Assembly (NCBI RefSeq): GCF_032062135.1
Contig: NC_092864.1
Coordinates: forward strand, 16,317,762 to 16,381,761
Length of the DNA stretch: 64,000 nucleotides
Source: Pyxicephalus adspersus
Taxonomy: Eukaryota; Chordata; Amphibia; Anura; Pyxicephalidae
Direction: 5' to 3'
The notes beneath the pieces were generated by a model. The model searched no databases and had not been told where the DNA came from. It saw nothing but the letters and a program-made list of their open reading frames with translations. Numbering within the stretch: the stretch's first letter is position 1; each line of letters begins with the position of its first letter. Positions 22,484 through 36,700 of the stretch are shown here, one piece after another. A program made the position numbers and the translations under genes.

Positions 22484-23231
22484 TGGAAATGTGTAATCAA
22501 TTCCCAGTAGTGGGTTCATCGTCACCATATGTTAAGGTTTTTTTAAAATATTCTGGTCACCAGTTGAACATGGACGGTAATCAATCTCTCTGTATTAAAA
22601 CAAAAAACTTGAACAAAAATATATATATATTGAGACCTCACTCCAATGTCAGAACAGTACAGCAATCTCGAACCAAATACATCCAGGGAATTCTCAGCAC
22701 TTACAAGGAAACCCCACACAAATATACAGCTATAGATTAAATATATATATGCAGCAAAGGGAGGAGGGGGTAGGACAAGTTACAAGAGGAAAAGAAACAG
22801 CTGGCTCTTGTTTTTAAAGTATGAACAATGAAGATTTTTTATATTTATAAATAAAACATTGAATGGCAAGAGGGAAATTACAATTCTAGATCATATTTTT
22901 TACATGGTACTTCTGTTAGGAAACATCCAGTGAAGATATGGGAAGAAAAAAAAAACACTGCACGCAGAAAAAGGGAGTCTCGTGATTTGTGGAAGTGATG
23001 CCTGCTTCCTTCCCACAACATTGGCATCAGGACTCCTTATTGCCCTGAAGTCCACCCAATGAATATAGCTAGAGGGTTACACACAACAGTCACTAACTTA
23101 CAATTGCGCAGTTACAGGGGAGAGGAGGAAAGAGAATCTACTGAATCAGGGTGGGTGAAGGATGACTGTACACATGAGATAAAACCATTTTTGTAAGTGG
23201 CGATTTCTGGAACGTCGGAAGAATTTCTTCT

Positions 23232-23436
23232 TTACTTTGTGGAGAGGATAAGGGCCACAATCAGACCATACAGACCCAAGACTTCAGCAAAAATGAGAAT
23301 CAGGATCATGCCTACGAATAGTCGGGGCTGTTGTGCTGTTCCTCGCACACCTGCATCTCCCACAATGCCAATGGCGAAACCAGCAGCAAGACCACTCAAG
23401 CCTACACTGAGGCCGGCACCTAGCTGTAAGAAGCTC
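23232..23436 (-). CDS. ATP6V0C: ATP6V0C coding exon 3 (essential Glu)
   Basis: Encodes residues 89-156 with helices 3 and 4. [15 protein letters not shown] and [16 protein letters not shown] are the conserved blocks; the Glu of FAEVLG is the proton-binding residue. It ends LSTK-TAA, as in the mammalian protein. Confidence 0.97.
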
Positions 23437-26400
23437 CTAGACAAAGGGGAAAAAAAATAATGTCAACAGAAGATCTCTAAAGGCAACAACTTCACAACAT
23501 AAGTACTTGTGCCATTGATGTATAGTACAAGTTTAGTTAAGACTGCAGAAAAGGAATGCCAGTGTGATTTTCCAATTAATCTCACTCACATTATAACCTA
23601 AATAAAGCAGTGCACAAAAAGTACAATTATCTGAAGGCAGATCCGTTTACCACAAGGAAGTTTCCCTTTATTTCCTGTCCTAAAGACAACTGCCGTTTGT
23701 TTGCCATGAAAGGCTCTCTTATAAGATAGGTTTGAAATTGCCACACTTTACAACTGGACACTAGTAGTTTTACAGTTACCAAACAACTTAAAGAACACCA
23801 GCAAAAATAGGGGAAAGCTGAGAAGTTATGGGCGCACGAGATTTCAAGCAGGATTAACGTTTTACAATTCTGGGTATATTATAAGGCAGAATGCAATTAC
23901 TGTGGGCAGCAAACCCAGACATTTGGCAAGCATTACAGCAGCCAACTTTTTATAATAATTAACTGGTGTTTGCCAAGGAAAAGTTTGGCTCAATGTTATA
24001 GGTTTTTCAGTAAATGCTTTTCACAACCCTTGGGTAATAGCAGAATCAGATCTAATTAGAAGTGTTTCTTACTTTACTTCTGACTTTCCAATTTACCAAA
24101 CACACTAAACTACTCTCTCTAGAACAGTGATTCTCAACCAGGCTTCATGCAGAGGTTGCTAGGGGTTCCTTTAGCAAACAGCAATTTCTGCCTTAGGTCA
24201 CCTAATGACATCAATGATCTTTTTGGAAATGTAAGGTAACTTTCTTCACTCCACTACTAAGCAATGTAAGAGGCATTCTGACCACCATACTAAAACACTG
24301 AGCTGTGGATATATCAACTCTAGAAGGGATTGTCTAAAATCTGAAAGTTAGGTCAAGGGACTGGTTTTACAAGCCTGAAAGTTTTCTAAAGCAAGGGGGA
24401 TATTCAAGCTGTGTCATAACGCACAAATGTGCTTCACATGAGGATTTTACCTGTAGTTTACCAGAGCAATGGCTTGTTGGACTTAGACTTTAAATTTGTT
24501 ATTGCAGGCTCAAGTGGCCTCTTGCACATCAATTTTAGCATTATCAAAAATTCATTAAGATCCATGTCCCAGAACACAGAATATAATGCACCTACTAAAG
24601 AAAGACTTGAGCACTTTATAGAAATTGCTAAACACAAAGACCCACCTGTATAAGGTGATTGTTGATGTGAGAGAGTTTGCAATAAGCACGGCCACTACCA
24701 GTCCATAGATAGCAATGATACCAGCCATGACAACAGGAATGATAGACTTCATGATCAGCTCAGGCCTCATGACAGACATGGCAGCAATACCTGTGCCCCT
24801 CTTCGCCGTTCCATAGGCTGCCCCCAATGCTGTGTAGAAAAGAGAAAATAAAATCAGCAATCAAAAAAAACACCCCCTCCCCCTGAATTTCACACTTTAG
24901 AAATCTGCAGAAACATTTGCAGGCTGCAAGTTTTACTGTAGCACCTGTTTTCCATTTACTATTCTAGGGAACAATTCAAAAGGTGCATACAAACACCATT
25001 TTGTGGTATGCAAAAGATTTCAATGCACTTCAATGACTGGATCATATCAGCTACTCTATCTTTAGAGGCAAACATGCTATATTTGTTTCCTTACCCAAAT
25101 TGATTTTTTTTTTTTTTTTACTACAAGTATATTCTTCATACTGTCCTAAACAGGATTGGCAGAAGATGGTACACGTCTGTTACTAAAAGCATGTACAAAT
25201 TACATAGTATTTAGACAATCTCAATAGACAGGTGAGAGTGGACAGAAGAAAAACAAACAAATAACCACCCAAACATTGTTATCCTCCACCAATCCCTTTA
25301 AAAGAAAGGATGTTCTTTTCTACTCTCCCTAACAAACCATTCTCTGCAGGCTCTAGTGCAGCTTATTTAATTTTGTGACCTACTATACTAAAATAGATCC
25401 AAAACTTAAGGCATTTAGCACCATATTCCCGTTCCGAAAACATGGTGCACAGAATTGGCTCCTAATCCTTTGACCCTTAAAGTCTAGTTGGCTGAACCAT
25501 GTCTAAGAGTCAACATTCATTTATGACTTACCCAAGCATAAATATTACACATTGTAAATGGTCTTTGAAAAGGGAACTTTGTGTACAGTGGTTTGGAAAT
25601 CACCATTAGCATGTTAAGGGGCTGGCTTCATGCACACCATAGTATTTGATCAAAGCTGGTCACCGTTTGACAAGCAATTCACTGGAATGCAGTACAAGTC
25701 ACAGGACCAGAGTATGACCAAATCCGGTATTTCACATGATCACAGAAGGCAACTATAACCAAAGCCAGAAAGTCTTACAAAATGGCTATTTGTTCATGCA
25801 AATTTGTATTAAAAAACCAAAGGATTGTGGTTTGGCATAAGGTCTGAAGTTATAAATTCTACACCAACAATCCAGTAAATTGATATCAACTGGCTTGTCA
25901 AATCTTAAAATTTGTGCTAATCATTCAACCATGTCTAGCATAATCTTCACCTCCCACTTACATAAAAACCCATTTTTACTCATTCACAGCCCCAATTTTT
26001 GTGAATTTCAGATTATAGAGTGTGTTTGTAATCCATTCCCGAGATTGATTACAGGGGGGTGAGATTGAGATTTGGGAATGTTATGAATTTTGCCCCAAGG
26101 TCCTATTGTAAAAGACCTTAACTGGATAACCTTTTGTAAAACTTAAATGAAAATATACTTTCACCTTTGGCATCCTGTTAGCAGCCACCTCCAAGTCCTT
26201 GTATACATGTAACAAGCAATAGCTGGATGTCATGCCTAACATGTCTATGTGATAAACATCAGCATAGTCTTCACTGGAAGCGTACAAACACCACAAGAGC
26301 AATCAGGAGCCCAGCATGGTCACCTGTCCAAACAAGCATCCTCGTGGTGGGCTTAAATAATTTTAGAAAAAGCCTTAATTGTATATAAGACTTAATATGA

Positions 26401-29400
26401 GCATGGCAAGGAATAGCTTTTTGAGTGACTGGGATTACTTTTTCACGTGTCAGAGAACGATGCACACAAAAAAAAAAAAAAAAATGTACCCCCAGTTTTA
26501 CTTTTAGAAAACTTTGTATATGAAGAGTTTTTAGAAGGATCACAGGTCACTAAACAAAATTGGGATAAATCGTATCGGAAAGGGAACAGAACCAAGAAGT
26601 GGGATGGAGCTACCATCCAGCAACCACATTTGCCACAGTAAAATATTAGTCAGAGGTCAGTATCCAACTTTACCTAGGTTAGCCTATTTGTCAGTATACC
26701 TTGCTGCACTGCCATACTGGGCCAATTCTAGTAAATTGTTGGCCATCTTGTAGTGCTCAGGGGGCCTAGGGAGTCAGAGTAGGTCACTCAAAGTTATTCT
26801 TAAATGTGATTTAAAAGGGTCACTGTTAAGACCCCACTTCCAGTTAAAGTATGCACATAGGACAGCTATATTTGACCACATATGCAGGTTACAGTTTATG
26901 TTTTGCAGTACTGCACAGTTTTTAATTACCTGAAAATGGAAGTGCACACCCCTACTGTGGCTAATTTACAATTTTTAAAATGTATAATGCTAGCCCACTT
27001 TTTGCAAAGAACTTATGTGTACAAGATCAATACTATAAAAAGTCAACAAATGGCAGCAAACTAGACATGAATTACTAGTTTAGAAAATACCTTCTCAGTT
27101 TAATACAAAAGCCTGAAAGGAAAGCCTGTAAAAGTGTAAAATGACTAATTGTTTTGAACATTTGCTGTTAAAACCACCAGAAAAATTGTGTTGAAATCTT
27201 TCATATGATTGTCTAGCAGAATGGCTGGATGGTGTGCGACATTCCAGGGCTTTAGTCACCTATATGGCAAATTCCTTATGAGAACCCACAATTACAAGAA
27301 ATGTAATATGGTTACCTTTATTATGCCTGGCCAATAACAGAAGGAAAAAGCAATAGTAACTGATTTACCCATCTGTTTATTCTTAACCACCTGAGCGTTG
27401 TTACACTGAGGTCTAGATTTCTGTACCAAAAGTGATCCACTGTTTTTCATGAATTTTTTTTTTTTTTTTTTAAATTGTAGACCTGTAACTTACAGAAATA
27501 TGTCCGAACAGGGGTTCTAGTAGATATTATGAATATAAAAAATGTTTNNNNNNNNNNNNNNNNNNNNNNNNNNNNNNNNNNNNNNNNNNNNNNNNNNNNN
27601 NNNNNNNNNNNNNNNNNNNNNNNNNNNNNNNNNNNNNNNNNNNNNNNNNNNNNNNNNNNNNNNNNNNNNNNNNNNNNNNNNNNNNNNNNNNNNNNNNNNN
27701 NNNNNNNNNNNNNNNNNNNNNNNNNNNNNNNNNNNNNNNNNNNNNNNNNNNNNNNNNNNNNNNNNNNNNNNNNNNNNNNNNNNNNNNNNNNNNNNNNNNN
27801 NNNNNNNNNNNNNNNNNNNNNNNNNNNNNNNNNNNNNNNNNNNNNNNNNNNNNNNNNNNNNNNNNNNNNNNNNNNNNNNNNNNNNNNNNNNNNNNNNNNN
27901 NNNNNNNNNNNNNNNNNNNNNNNNNNNNNNNNNNNNNNNNNNNNNNNNNNNNNNNNNNNNNNNNNNNNNNNNNNNNNNNNNNNNNNNNNNNNNNNNNNNN
28001 NNNNNNNNNNNNNNNNNNNNNNNNNNNNNNNNNNNNNNNNNNNNNNNNNNNNNNNNNNNNNNNNNNNNNNNNNNNNNNNNNNNNNNNNNNNNNNNNNNNN
28101 NNNNNNNNNNNNNNNNNNNNNNNNNNNNNNNNNNNNNNNNNNNNNNNNNNNNNNNNNNNNNNNNNNNNNNNNNNNNNNNNNNNNNNNNNNNNNNNNNNNN
28201 NNNTGGACGGAGGACGACGCAGGAATATGAAAACGACGCTGGATGGGCACAGCGGGACCAGGTAAGTATGGATGCGAAAAAGATACGGGGTTAACCATCC
28301 TAGCCTTTTTTTTTGCCCGTACGAAGGTCGGGCTTAACGGCTAGGTGGTTAATATACCGCAATATATCCACACATTTACATTTTTTTTTTTTTTTTTTTT
28401 TAAATAAAGCCCAGCAGTACTGATTTAACTAGAAGCTGTAGCTTTAAATAGTGATTTCCTTCTATTTTATGTAATGCTCAGAAATGAATTTGAAGCTATT
28501 TTGTACATTACATATCTTTTTGCACACAAGTTTTGAAGTTTAATACAGTTTATAGAAGCTGATTCAGTGCAGTGAATACAAAACTGTACCTACTGACCTG
28601 ACATTAATACCTAAACAAGAAAATACCCTCATCTATGCCTAGTAAAGAGTAAATGTCAAAATAAATTCTGCTTGTAGATACTGAAGTTAGTTAGTAGAAT
28701 TTATAGTTTGCTTACATGTCCCCAACAATGAAAGTAGATGACACCCTTTTAGGTCTGTGTGAGCATGCGGCAGGTAGAACTTTGTATATAAAATATGTTC
28801 ATAATGTAGCACAAAAGTTTGAAAGTTCACAACTAAAATAATAGGACCAATGCAGAAATGCAAACAGATCTATTCCTAAAAGTGGCACCCCATTCTTAAA
28901 AATGAAGATTCCAAATAATACAGTTATAGAAAAGGGGTGTTAGCAGTAATTTAATTGGAGTTACCTGCAGGACTGTCCCATTTCATTTACTAAAGGCCAT
29001 GGACAGGTCAGGATTTTTTTTGTAACTCTAAGCCAAACCTTACAATAATAAAGTATGAGATGCTAAAATATGAAAAGATCACAGCCCTTCAGGACTAGAG
29101 ATGGGACGGCCCTGCTTTGTGCATGTTAAACAGTAATAGGCTTAAGATGTGAAGCATCTTTAGGAAAAACCTGCAGCACAAAAACAAGATGAGGGCTCAA
29201 CAATGCATGGGAAACTGCAGAGAACTGTGACTGTTCATTGGGTCATGGTGACCTTAACACCATTGGGGAAAATAGCCCCAGACAATTGCGAATTTTCTTT
29301 AAAGTGACCGGCCACTAAAGATTATAAAAAACTGTATAATGCCTAATACCAGAATGCACAGCTGGGAACCTGGTCAGATACCAGATGTGACCATAGCTCA

Positions 29401-32400
29401 AAAAAGGATCCTTCCAATGTGTTTACAGGATAGATGCCAAAGCCTGGTATACTTTATAATTTAACAATCCCAGCAATTTTGCTGCATGGCACAGGAAAAC
29501 ATTTGTGGGCATGAAAACATGGAGAACAGTTGCATTGTATTATTTACATCCCCGTAACATTACTAAGAAATGTATCCAGGGAGTATTGAATGTCCCCAAT
29601 GTTCTAGTGGGGCATTTCACAGCTTTATAGTGCAAATTATTAAAAACCCACAAAGGCAATACACCTTAAATGTAATTCAATCTTTTTAAATAAGCAGCTC
29701 ATAAAAATAATAATTTATACTATTGTGAAAGGTGCTTGTTTAGACATCTTAAAAGTAATTGGACAAGTATTTTAAAAGTCAAGTGTTTACATTGGCACGC
29801 TTGGCAAAGTGAACACCCTCCAGTATGGTTTACATCTACTTGAAAGCTCAGTAGAAATAAATATATAAATATAAATAAATAAATAAATAAATCTCCCACC
29901 AGTGGGAGTAAACAAGGTGGCAGAGTTTTGGGCTACTGCAGTATACCGCTACATGGTTATTTTAGGAGCAAAGCGTGGGCAAAACAATAAGCACTAAATA
30001 TGTAACATGGTCCAGGGTCAAACATTGTACAGTGAGCGGCAAAAAAAAAAAATGTCCATTTCTAACCAACAGCAGAGATCCCACTGATAATTTTTTGTAA
30101 TTTGCACTTTAGATTGGTGGATTTACATTTCTCCTAACCCAATTTAAATTCTATATTGTGTTTGTATTTCCAGGCCCCTTCTCACAATTCAAGCCCAAAA
30201 ACAAAATTACAAAGCTGCCATTACTATTCAGTACGTTTATAAACAGTGTGAGGAGGAGAATGAATGGCTTCCAACAACAAACTAAATTTTCAGCTTTGGC
30301 AAAGTTGCAGGTAACTTACAGTTCTCCTGCACTCATTGGCTTTGACTTTTAAGGTTCCTTAAAATTGTGTGGCCTGATGCATCCATTTAGATTTTTATTT
30401 ACCAATCCATGATGTTGGCAATAGTGGTGGCTGGTGTATTCTTTGCTATAGTTATCAGAATTTTATAGCCAGGACTCATTCAAAACAACGCAGCATTTGC
30501 TTATTTCAGAAAGTGTGGTCTGAGACATTTTTTGGTTTTTGGCACATTATATGCTCTAAATTTGATATACTGACCTACATTTTTTCACTATATTTATACT
30601 TGAGACTACATTCAGATGACGTTGATCAGCACAAACATTTCAAAAGCAATCTACAAACTTAGTAGCTAAAATGAAGCAAATGTTTAATTTCTAGGTAGGA
30701 TTGAAAACTAGTGTGCCTCAACTCGTAAGGGGGAAGTAAAAATCTGTATTAAAATTCCATCATTGCACTGTTGTAGACAGATATTTTGATCAAAAAACAG
30801 AACTGAATGATGACATTTGAACCACTGGATTTTTTTCATCATTCTATTGCAAACTGCTAGCTCATGAAAATATAAGAACTCACTGCAGTGAGACATGAAG
30901 GACAAAATGCTTGCTTAACCACAGCGCAATGACTGAGAGCGGCACAGTGCTGAATCTTAAAGTGTAATGCCCAATATATCTAGCCATGCATGTTACCTCT
31001 AACTGCAGCACTGTTTAATATATTTTGTTAGACCAATTTATTCTTCAGAATTTATGTGCATTAACTGGTTTAAGGAAATATTGATCTAAAATGTGCATAC
31101 AGTATCTATATGATATGCTCCACTCTTGAGAACAAAACTTCTTTGATCTTCCTAGCATTATGAAAACTCCATTACTATGAAGCCACCTGTGCTCTTTTCA
31201 AAGACCTGTACTGGACAGTTTGCTTGGGAGAGGAATCAAAAACATTTAGGGCTAATCAGGAAAAACAGGATTCCTTACAAGTCTGAATAAATCCTATAAA
31301 ACACGTTAAAGCAGAATGAACTCCCAAAGTAACATTCAATTTAAGCTACTTACTCACGTGCAATAATTGTCCTTAGAAAACAAACGACTAACGATTATGC
31401 ACGATTATTTTGAACAATGGTATTGTGCACAATTCTGTACATGCTGTAATACGATTGTTCAAATATATTCCACCAATAATGTATATTCTACCAATAATGT
31501 ATGCACATTGGATATGATAGTTTGAACGATGCAGGAAGTGACATGTAAGGAGAAGGTGAACTGCAGAAGCATCCATGATCACTGAACGACTGTACACACA
31601 ATAGATTGCAAACAATCGTCGCCCAATTAGATGCACTGTGAGGGTCGTTCGTTTCCAGCGGCAATCCTCGTTCATCGGCATCGTTGTGCACTTTTTTGTC
31701 AAAAGATTTTCGGACAAACAGCCATTAGTGGTTTGTTTACAATGATAATTGCACGTGTATGCAGTTTTAATTCTTCGAATTTTATCTTTGAAGGGCAGCA
31801 TATTAGTGTTCTGCCCAGAAATTTTTGTGGTTAAAGTGTACAGGACAACATATGACAAGTTTAGTGTTCCCAAGTTGTTGCAATAGGAATCCAGTAACTC
31901 CTATAATTCTGTCCGTGTTTTCTACAGCCCCCCCCAATACTTTGTTCCAACATTCCAAGGCCCACTCCTTAGGCAAGTCCCATTTTTCCAATCAAAAAGT
32001 GCCAGGTTTTGTGTGCGTGGATAAAAGGGGCTGTGGAAATCATGCATTACTTTCTTAATGTCTCTTTTCATATTGCAAAAGCTCTCAAGCTCAGGTTTAT
32101 TTTATTACTACAGCTCTGCCCTGTAATATTAGGAATCATAAGTAGCCTAGTAGTGCATGTTCATCTGCTCTGCTTTTCTATCCCTATTCTATAGAAGATG
32201 ACACGCCTAAAACAATTTGTAATTTTACATTTTAAAACTAGTTTGGAATTTAGTGTTTACATCGGTTTTCCTTTTCATGATCACTTCTGAAACTAGCAAC
32301 TGACTCAGCATAGTAAGTTAATGAATAATCTTTCCATTAGTTGTGCAAAGTATTATCATGAAGGATCAGCTACTAAAAATGGTTTCTGTGCATAACATAA

Positions 32401-35400
32401 AAGAGGAGCCATTTTCTAAATACTCTGCAGCCTCTGCTTTGTACAGACCCAACCAAGCTTGAAGTATTAAGAGCACAGTGACCTCAAATCTCTGGATATC
32501 AAGCCACATTTTATAGTAGCCAAAGTTTTACCCAAGTAATGGTTCCAACATTTCTTTCAACAACTATGCCAAACTTTGCATGCAGACGTTTATGATATAC
32601 ACATTTAAGAGCGGCACACTTTACTCAGAAGTATTTTACATGAGAAAAGTATCAATTGCCATTTTTAGGCTTTTGGTTTGAAATAACATTTCTTAAAATT
32701 GTCAGGTTAGAATATTTTCCTGGGCAATCTTCTAACCCTTTTCCAGTCTATCAAGAAGTCATCTGAATTTGCCAAGTTTTATTGGCTATGGCCACATATT
32801 ACAGTCACTAAAGCAAACTAAGGTTAAGGGTTTGTAGATGTAAATGGTATTATTTATGACCATGTGAATACGTATTGCTTGCATATACAGAGGTCTCTTT
32901 ACCAGGCTGATCTCTGCAAGCAAGACTATTTCAGCTTTACTAAATGCTGCTATTTTAGAAGGACGTGACAATGCAAGGTCACCAGCGCTCTACTTTGAGG
33001 CTGAACTATGCTAGGAAGAACTAGTTTGTCCCAAAAATGTTTTTTACTACCATTATGATTGCTTTGTTTTTGGTTTAAACACTAACCTGCATGTCCAGGA
33101 ACCACAACCCAGAAGGCAAAAAAGCCAGCTAGTGTTTAAACTAAAAACAAACCAAATCAATCATGCTAGAACCAAATACGTTTAATAACTTGGTAAGACA
33201 AACACAGGTAAAACTCCTAAGAACACATTTCTGCCTACAACTGGGACTAGTAAATGCCAGTTTGGCTCCTAAACTTTTTAATTCAGCGTCAATAACCAAC
33301 ATTTACTTTACTTGGTATACTTCCCCCTTAGTTTAGTGTGCTTGCTCCAAGAAAACATTTCAAGAAACAAGCGTAGTAATTTTGTATACAGTCTTATTTG
33401 CCTTTTGGTCTGATCCAAGGTAAAACCAAAATGCAGACACTGGCATGATCTGGTTTATTGGATTTATTGTTTAGTCTCAGGCTATACTTTTTTCTACTGG
33501 ACAACTCAAGGGACAGATGTAGAGAAAGTCATCCCTGGGATCATCATCAAACATTCACAAAGTGGTTTGTCAGCTGCCTTTGGTTTTAGATCCACTTTAG
33601 GTGGATAGATATTTCACAATGAAGTGTATGCCATGCAGATATTACCAAAGCACAGAACTCCTCCTCAAATGCCTTCCATTTTCTCATGTGAAGAAAGGTG
33701 CCATCTTGCTCAGGTGATACCCAGGGTCAGCACTAGGCACAAGCCAGAGACAGGAGCCGGCCCCAAAGATGAGCAGCATGCCAACTCCTCATGCCTGGTA
33801 AGCTCCTTGCAGTGTTCACAAATGTCTGGAAGATCAGATGCCAGATAAAGTATTGCAGCGATCACCTACAGATCCCAGGCTAGGCAAGTCTCCTAAAAAA
33901 TATCAGATTAAGGACTTGTTCATCGAGGCAATCCTTTCATTTGAATGAAATGCCCAGCACACCTAATTCTACAAAGAAACAAGTGCAGTATTTTAGGCAG
34001 CACACTTGGCTGCAACTCAAGGATGTTGATAAATTTTAACCTGGATTGAATAAAAAAAGGTTTTCGCTATGATTTTCATTTTTCATAATTTTGACCATTG
34101 GTACAATCAGACATACTTATTTTTATAGTTTGATTACTTAGCTTCTAAATGTATGTGTAAATAATGATAGAGAGAACAGGGGTCTTCCTAGCCAGCTAAT
34201 ATTGGGTTCCTTTCACAGTTGACCCATACCAAAGCGTATGCCGTGGATGTCAGATATAAAATGAAGTGGAAATTCACCAAAAAAAGCTAACATTTTTGTA
34301 GCTCTAAAAAACACTGAGCAGGAAACCAACTCCAATCATTTGAATTGGCAGTGATGAAATTCCTTTGAGCAGGTAAATGCATTATACAACCACACAGTAA
34401 TACACAAGGGCCTGCCTTTTAAATGTGATGGATCAAAAGACTCTAAACCAAATATGTTGAGCACACAGGTACTAAATCTAATAGCCCTGAAAAAACTGTC
34501 AAGCCAAGGCCTGGTACACATGAATAGATAGGTTGCCATTTCTGAGCCAAAAGAAATATTCAAAGCAGTAGTTGAAAGTCCCAAAAGGCCGCTCAAGATT
34601 CTGGCTTTCTAATGGATTACCCCAAAAAGACAGATTGGATGTGTATGATTGCTTGTAAACTGCATTTGATATCTACTAGCATGTTCAATCCACAATTGAT
34701 CAGAAGCCCCCAAAATTGCCCCTGTCCTAGCCCTACATAGTAGACCAACCGTAGCATAATATTAATAAACAGGATTTATTTAGCCCCAACATAATATGCA
34801 GTGCTGTACAATAAATCATATTCTCAAGGAATGAAATGCCCAAACTGTCCAGGAATTTGACCAATGACCATGTTCTCATCTGCTTGGGTGGGGGTGAAAA
34901 ACAAGATTGGATGGCCAGCAAACCTATTTTATGGGAGCCATTTCTGTATTTCAGATGTTGTACACTAGTATGTTGGACTAAACATGAATCTGGAGAAAAG
35001 AATTGCTATTGATGCATTTCTCCCACACCAATTTGCAGAGCGTGAACACGAAGCATATCTGGGGGAAGGAAGGATGCGATCACACCATCTGTCAGGATTT
35101 TGCACACCTTCAATGATGAGCAGGAAGAACAGAAACTGCAGAAAAGATTAAGCCAGCAAGGACCATTCCAAAAATAGATTTTATCATCAAATCTAAAAGA
35201 TGGATGGTGCAGTCTTCTACAGCGGAATAAAGGGAAATAAATCTATCGTGATAACAAAGGAAACCAGAAGCTCTTGAAGGTCACATGCCAACCAGTTTTG
35301 TTAGCACAGCATGATTTTATTTTTGTCATTACATATATACCGACATGGTAAGCGTTTTATGAGGAGTCAGAATAGACGAGGTAGTGATGTGATAGCAGAT

Positions 35401-36667
35401 ATAGTAAACTGATGATCTACAATGACCTTGGTGTGACAGTAAGGTGATAATAATATGACAATTGGATAGGAAGACAGGTCAGATCTCAGCAGCCTGTCCT
35501 AGATCTAGAATATAAAGCACCCACCCCATATAATATGCTTGCAATAAAGCCTTAAACACCGCTTCATTCAATATAACATACTGATACTAGCCAACCATTA
35601 ATAGAATGAGCGTTGTTGATGAATGACCTGAGCAATTCCAGCAGCATCTGTACCGCCATAGGACAAAGATTCCATTATGGAAAATTATCATACCATAAAC
35701 TTATCTCCTAATTTTTTACCTAAAAATACAAAATCTAGCATTGCCCAGCATCAGGCATAGAGAAAAGGTCACCAAGGCCCTGAATGGCACCCAGCCCATG
35801 GATGTGAACATTCTGTGCATTGGGAGGAGCTGAAATAGCAAAATACTAGAGACTTGTTAACACACCATGTCACAGTAATAATGCTGCCCTAGCACTGCAT
35901 ATTAACGTGTAAATTATCACCAAGATAATGTATGTGCGGTAATGCACACTGAAGGTAAAGAGAATAAAAAAATGGACCATCATAGGTGTCAAGCTATAAA
36001 ACGATTATGATGGTGGAAGATAGCCAGGCCTAAGTCTAGTACAGAAAAATGAAAATCCCAAGCACTACTTCATCATAATTTTAGTTCATTTCAGAGACTG
36101 TGCTTCCACCTCCACCATTATATTGTATTTTTAAGAAGCAATTTATCACCAATACAAAAATCTTTCCTATGCTTTGTTTTTATTCACCTATATTTTAACA
36201 ATTTGGGGTTGGCAATTATCTTAATGTTTAACCTATGGGAGATACCTTTTCTACTGGTCCCTGTTTGGCTCCACCTTCATCATTTCAAGACCAGATTGCT
36301 AACAGATCAAAATTGCTGCATTATTGGCCAGCCCTGAAAGGGTTAACAAATTCATGCCAGGCATGTGATCCTACATTAGGGCCCTAAGGTAACCAAGGCT
36401 TAAAATATAGGCGAGGATTTTAAAAAATGGATGTTAGAAAAGAGTTTATGGTGGTAGCAGATGGGAGCTACAGGCCAGGAAAATTAAAAGCCCCAGGGTT
36501 AATAATCAGGATTTCGAGGACATTGCGGAGCCTGCGCTTCTCCATATCAGGATCCAATTGTCAATTCCTCTGCATTGTATAACAGCTCTGAAGGTGTTAA
36601 GTTCCTGACAGGCATGCGATGTCTACATCAGGGCCACAAAAAGAGCCCCCAAATCATAACTATAAGG

Positions 36668-36700
<33 letters not shown>

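Noticed and set aside
22297..22740. 147-codon open frame on the plus strand
   Set aside because: Antisense to the likely ATP6V0C 3' end, no known domain, low-complexity content.
24555..24860. 101-codon frame containing ATP6V0C exon 2
   Set aside because: Extends past real splice sites; exon limits are set by GT-AG sites and phase.
27447..28298. Open frames spanning the N run
   Set aside because: Their length comes from unknown bases; no evidence of coding.
31388..31873. 161-codon open frame on the minus strand
   Set aside because: Falls mainly inside a palindromic MITE and has no recognisable motif.
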